This document shows, one piece after another, positions 60,264-64,000 of a DNA stretch of 64,000 nucleotides. The translations under genes were made by a program, and so were the position numbers. Below the pieces are notes generated by a model, which searched no databases, was not told the origin of the DNA, and was given only the letters and a program-made list of their open reading frames with translations. The stretch's first letter is position 1. Each line of letters begins with the position of its first letter. Source of the stretch: Scilla litardierei. Its lineage: Eukaryota > Streptophyta > Magnoliopsida > Asparagales > Asparagaceae. The stretch spans positions 282,226,165 through 282,290,164 of the forward strand of contig CM061142.1 in the NCBI GenBank assembly GCA_030789695.1, written 5' to 3'.

Positions 60264-61166
60264 GAGGTCGTGCGACTTCATGGAGTCCCCGTGAGTATCG
60301 TGTCGGACAGAGACACGAGGTTCACATCTCAGTTCTGGCAGAGTTTGCAGAAGAGCTTGGGTACGCGTCTGAGTTTCAGTACGGCGTACCATCCGCAGAC
60401 GGATGGCCAGTCCGAGAGGACGATTCAGATTTTGGAGGACATGCTGAGGACGTGCATGTTGGATTTCAAGGGTTCGTGGGAGGACCATCTACATCTGGTA
60501 GAGTTTTCTTACAACAACAGCTTCCAGGCGAGTATTGGCATGGCGCCTTTCGCCGCTCTTTATGGGAGGAAATGTCGATCTCCATTGAGTTGGGATGACG
60601 TTGGTGATCGGGAGGTGTTGGGACCTGAGATGATCGTGGAGGCCGTGGAGATCATCAGGAATATTCGGGAGAGGTTGAGGATTGCTCAGGATTGTTTTAA
60701 GCATTGGGCGGATGCTAAACGTCGTCCTTTGGAGTTTCAACCTGGAGATCATGTGTTCTTGAGGATTTTCCCAAATCGTGGTGTGATTCGTTTTGGGAAG
60801 CGAGGGAAGTTGAGCCCGCGATACATTGGACCGTTTGACATTCTGGAGAGAGTTGGTGATGTAGCTTATCGCTTGGCCTTGCCGCCATCTTTGGAGGGAG
60901 TTCACAATGTTTACCATGTGTTGCAGCTTCGTCGATACATTGGCGATCCATCTCATGCTGTGGATTTTTCGGAGATTACCGTTCGCCCCGATATGACGTA
61001 TGACCAGCATCCAGTGCAGATTCTGGACAGGCGTCAGAAATCGCTTCGGAACAAGATTGTCAATCTTGTGAGGGTGATATGGTGACACGGCTCACCTGGA
61101 GAGTCTACTTGGGAGAATGAGGATGAGATGCGAGAGCGTTTCCCACTTTTGTTTCCGGACACGTAA
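60264..61166 (+). pseudogene. Gypsy integrase C-terminal part and chromodomain-like tail
   Basis: Phase of 60258-61085. Second catalytic Asp is in [14 protein letters not shown] and Glu in [12 protein letters not shown], then the GPY/F-type region ([53 protein letters not shown]). The frame stops at TGA 61083-61085. The same phase continues to TAA 61164-61166 with STWENEDEMRERFP, a chromodomain-like end as in Tekay/Del elements. The TGA again sits where a CGA codon may have been. In the live protein this tail would direct integration to certain chromatin. Confidence 0.88.
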
Positions 61167-61198
61167 GTGTTTGGAAATTCCGAGGACGGAATTTTTCT

Positions 61199-61212
61199 TA
61201 AGTTGGGGAGGA
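61199..61212 (+). other. Polypurine tract of the gypsy element
   Basis: TAAGTTGGGGAGGA abuts the 3' LTR. The tracts of both LARD-like elements are close variants. Confidence 0.85.
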
Positions 61213-63638
61213 TGTAACGACTGGTTTTCATGTATCTGGATTTATTATATTATAATATATGTTTTGGTGGATTTTCTCCTTTTGTGTGGCTTTCGTCGCC
61301 GTAACTTTCATTTTCGATCATTTCGTCGTGTTTTCTCGTTTCTTCCTTAGGATCGTCAATTTCGAAGTATGTCATTCATGACGGGCTTCATAATGGTCGT
61401 ATCTTACTGTTAGATCAAGCCTAGGAGTCTTAGGAATCGATCCCGGAGCTCCGCGCTCTGTATCGGAACTTTTGGTGCTTATTAGCCGGTGTAAGAAGGG
61501 GCACCGACCGACTAGATGACGATCCAGTCGGTCGGCAATCCTTCTTGGACCGACTAGTTGGCTTTCTAAATTTCTCAGGAGTTACTGTTTATCGTTAGTC
61601 GGTTTAAGAACGTTGGTTGACCGACTAGGTTGCAAACTAGTCGGTCGGCAATGCTTCTTTAACCGACTAACACATCATCTAAATTTTAGTGTCAGTGCCG
61701 TTCATTCTTAGTCGGTCTAAGTTCATCTTTCGACCGACTAGTTGTTAAACTAGTCGGTCAGTAGTTGTTCATCGACCGACTAAATCCAAATCCTATTTTC
61801 GTTCAGAAGTTACTGTTTACACTTAGTCGGTCTGCGTTGGTCGACCGACCAACTAGTTGCCAAACTAGTCGGTCAGTGGTTGCTCTTTGACCGACTAATC
61901 TGTGTTAAAACCCTAATTTCTGGGCAGCCGCCAGCCCATCCTATTTAAACCCATCCCAAACGTTTTCTTCTTCCTCCACTCGACCCAAAACCCTAGTTTC
62001 TCCCCCATTGAGCCCCCTTCTTCCCCAAACCATTATTCCTTCAGTCCAAGCCCTAAATCCATCATCCAAACCATCCATCAACTCATTCTACCTCTCATCT
62101 TCCCCAAAATCTCATCAAATCCCCAAAATCCCCCCAAAACCCTAGTTCTCCAAACTTCTCCAATCTTTTCCAGATCTGATCCTTAGGTTCTCCGGAGTGT
62201 TTCTTCCGCCTCCTCTCGGTAAGAAATCGATCCCTCGATGTTTTCATAACCTATTTGTATTTTTATGAAACCCTAATGAATGAATATGGTTTTGATGATT
62301 GTTTTCCCATAACAACGATTTCCCCGTAGATTAGCATCCGCGAGACGAACCTTCGTGATCGTCATCCCCGGTGCTAGGAAAGTGAAACTTGCCACTTAGG
62401 GTTTAGGCCATGTTTTAGGCCGTTTTGCTTGTTGTAGGTGTAAAAGAGGCTAGGCGACGAAATGATACTCGCCTAGGTGCAAATTTAGGAACTAGCTTGA
62501 CAACGAAGCTAGATCCGACAATTATCATGTTGCACAATTACCATGTCATGTTTAAATTCCATTAACGGTACGCAAATTAATTGTAATGTCATTGCATTCT
62601 TTAAGTGATCCCGTGATTGCGTAGCATCGCTACAATACTTGTGTTTCCTGGCTCGTGACCAGAAGCGAGCATAATGAGTTGCTAACCCCAACGCTCGATA
62701 TTGAATTGTGAACTAGGAAAACAAGCTCCCGTGCGGGGCAACCCTGGCTCACTTGCTGGGCTCATGTACAGGGACACTGGCTTGTTTACGTGTGGGATGG
62801 GGTAAGAGTTAAGTGGTCATTCAACTGGGGGTCTGCCTGATCAGCAACTGCAGTTGTAAGGCGTAAACTCTGGGGTGGGGTAGTGTTAGTGCCGATCAGT
62901 GTGAATGATGTACCATTCAGCTGAAGGACGTAAACATCTACAAAACAACGTGAAACGTGAATAGTGAATTGATTGAGATTGTTAGTAGCTTGGCTACTCT
63001 TGTCTTGTCCCGATACTTGTTCTCTTGTACTTACTGTTCACCATGTCTTAAATTGTGCACTCATGTTATAACTGCCCTGTCATGCATACTAAAACTGCTA
63101 GGTTGCTAGTTGCCTTACTTTCAGTTTCCTTGCCCAAGTCTTTTAGACTTGCTGACATGTGCCCCTTTACTCTTTTGGGTGACACATGTTAGATCCCGAG
63201 CCTGAGTACCTTGTTGAGGATGAGGTGTTTGCTGACGCCGAGCCCGAGCTTGTGTTTGACGGGGAGTACGTGGACATTGGGGACCAGTCCTAGTGTCTTC
63301 GTTGTGTTTTCCTTTTGTTTAGACTGCTGTTTTGTTGTCGGTGCGTAGCACCTATACTTTGTGACGTTGTTGCTTTTGTTGGCCTTGTTCTGGGCCTTAG
63401 ACTCTTTCTTTTAGCCTGGTGGCTTTTCTGGATGTTGAACTTATTTTCATGTTGGACAATTTATGAGATATGAGAATTTTATTTCTGTCTCTCCTTTCAT
63501 TATTATTGTTTCTCCGTTTGTGGTTACAGGGACCTGTTTACGTTTTATTGACGCTTATCGGGTTTGGGGCCTCACAGCTCCAGTCCCGTGCGGACCTTTT
63601 CACGTCTCGCCTCCATTTTAGGGAAGCAGGTCGTGACA
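61213..63638 (+). repeat. 3' LTR of the gypsy element (2426 bp)
   Basis: Near-identical to 53959-56385. In the first 270 bp I see six substitutions, mostly C/T or G/A. Carries the palindrome array at 61503-61910 and TATTTAAA at 61942-61949. Confidence 0.94.
61503..61910 (+). repeat. Palindrome array, 3' LTR copy
   Basis: Copy of 54249-54646 with a few base changes, for example GACCGACCAACTAG for GACCGACCGACTAG in unit 4 and GACCGACTAA restored at its end. Confidence 0.92.
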
Positions 63639-63643
63639 CTGTT

Positions 63644-63706
63644 ATTATCGTTGTTCCGTTAATTCGCAATTGCAAGACTGGACCTGCATGGGCCACCAAC
63701 AAAACC
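63644..63706 (-). other. Leader and primer region of the second LARD-like element
   Basis: On the minus strand GGTTTTGTTGGTGGCCCATG follows the LTR, with the leader CAATTGCGAATTAACGG beyond. It closely resembles the start of the gypsy element's leader at 56386-56450. Confidence 0.75.
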
Positions 63707-64000
63707 TGTCACGCCCCGCTTCCTAAAAATATGGAGGCGAAGCGTGAGAAGGTCCGCTCAAACTTGAAGCTGCAAGCTGCAAGTCCGATAAGCGTCAATC
63801 AACTTAAAAACTGCAGGTCCTTGCAACGCGAAACGAAACAAGATAATAATGATGAAATAAGACTAAAGAAACATCTCAGAATATCCATAAAATAAGTTTC
63901 AACATCACAGAAAAAGCCACCAGGCTAAAAAGAAAAGGAGTCTAAAGGCCCAAACATGGCCAACAAAAGTACATGGTACAAAACAAAGGTGCCTCGCACC
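63707..64000 (-). repeat. 5' LTR of the second LARD-like element, 3' end only
   Basis: First 294 bases on the plus strand match 47519-47812, with small differences such as TGTCACGCCCC for TGTCACATCCC. Continues beyond the window. Confidence 0.9.

Larger units (their letters stand above)
53959..63638 (+). mobile_element. Nearly complete Ty3/gypsy (Tekay/Del-like) element
   Basis: LTRs 53959-56385 (2427 bp) and 61213-63638 (2426 bp) are flanked by the perfect duplication CTGTT (53954-53958 and 63639-63643). The order gag, protease, RT, RNase H, integrase, short chromodomain-like tail is that of chromoviruses; the long LTRs and tail sequence suggest the Tekay/Del group. Damage is light: one gag frame change, three in-frame stops in pol and two intron-like gaps. 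The LTRs look about 98% identical in the first 270 bp by eye. It lies within the second LARD-like element. Confidence 0.95.
47519..64000 (-). mobile_element. Second LARD-like gypsy element, runs off the window
   Basis: The left LTR is 47519-50396 and the right LTR starts at 63707 (TGTCACGCCCCGCTTCC) and runs past the window end. The interior (50397-53953 plus 63644-63706) has no gag or pol, and the gypsy element 53959-63638 is inserted in it. The leader next to the right LTR closely resembles the start of that gypsy element's leader. The left target duplication would be GGATA (47514-47518); the right one is outside. Inserted in an envelope-like ORF. Confidence 0.88.

Overview
This window is plant nuclear DNA, from a flowering plant and probably a eudicot; the species cannot be told. 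It looks like gene-poor, probably pericentromeric or otherwise retrotransposon-rich heterochromatin. The evidence is the content: LTR retrotransposons of Ty1/copia type (including Sirevirus-like elements with an envelope-like ORF) and Ty3/gypsy type (Tekay/Del-like, with very long LTRs), initiator-Met-type primer sites, and a PIF/Harbinger-type MITE. I found no host protein gene, rRNA, tRNA gene or CRISPR array. Nearly all coding sequence is retroelement gag/pol or envelope-like sequence, and most of it is broken.

Layout. (1) 1-3866: 3' part of a plus-strand copia element with an open RT-RNase H frame and a short 3' LTR. (2) 4250-10994: a MITE with TAA target duplication, split by a 6.2 kb decayed copia element (4435-10625) with about 126 bp LTRs. 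(3) 11242-39198: a complete minus-strand Sirevirus-like element, about 9.7 kb once two insertions are subtracted. One insertion (13729-22548, TSD GCATC) is a gag-only copia-type element with 2.4 kb LTRs, lying in the envelope-like ORF. The other (27859-37296, TSD GTTAG) is a non-coding LARD-like gypsy derivative with 3.18 kb LTRs, lying in gag. (4) 39792-43495: 5' part of another short-LTR copia element with broken gag and protease/integrase. (5) 44137-47518: 3' LTR and envelope-like end of a second minus-strand Sirevirus-like element. It is cut by a second LARD-like gypsy element (47519 to the window end, minus strand), which is itself cut by a nearly complete gypsy element on the plus strand (53959-63638, TSD CTGTT).

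How the parts relate. The gypsy element at 53959 encodes gag, protease, RT, RNase H and integrase. It shares its LTR termini, primer-site region, start of the leader and polypurine tract with the two LARD-like elements, so it or a relative is the likely source of their replication proteins. The three short-LTR copia elements belong to one broad group.

Most unusual observations. (a) An array of paired palindromes built on CTAGTCGGTC/GACCGACTAG (containing the DRE/CRT core ACCGAC) lies just upstream of the TATA box in the LTRs of both a copia and a gypsy element. (b) The 7-mer CCTGAAG, flanked by varying but self-complementary arms, recurs in the short-LTR copia elements. (c) Two putative introns lie in the gypsy gag-pol. 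(d) Palindromes with about 60 bp spacing lie in the copia leader.
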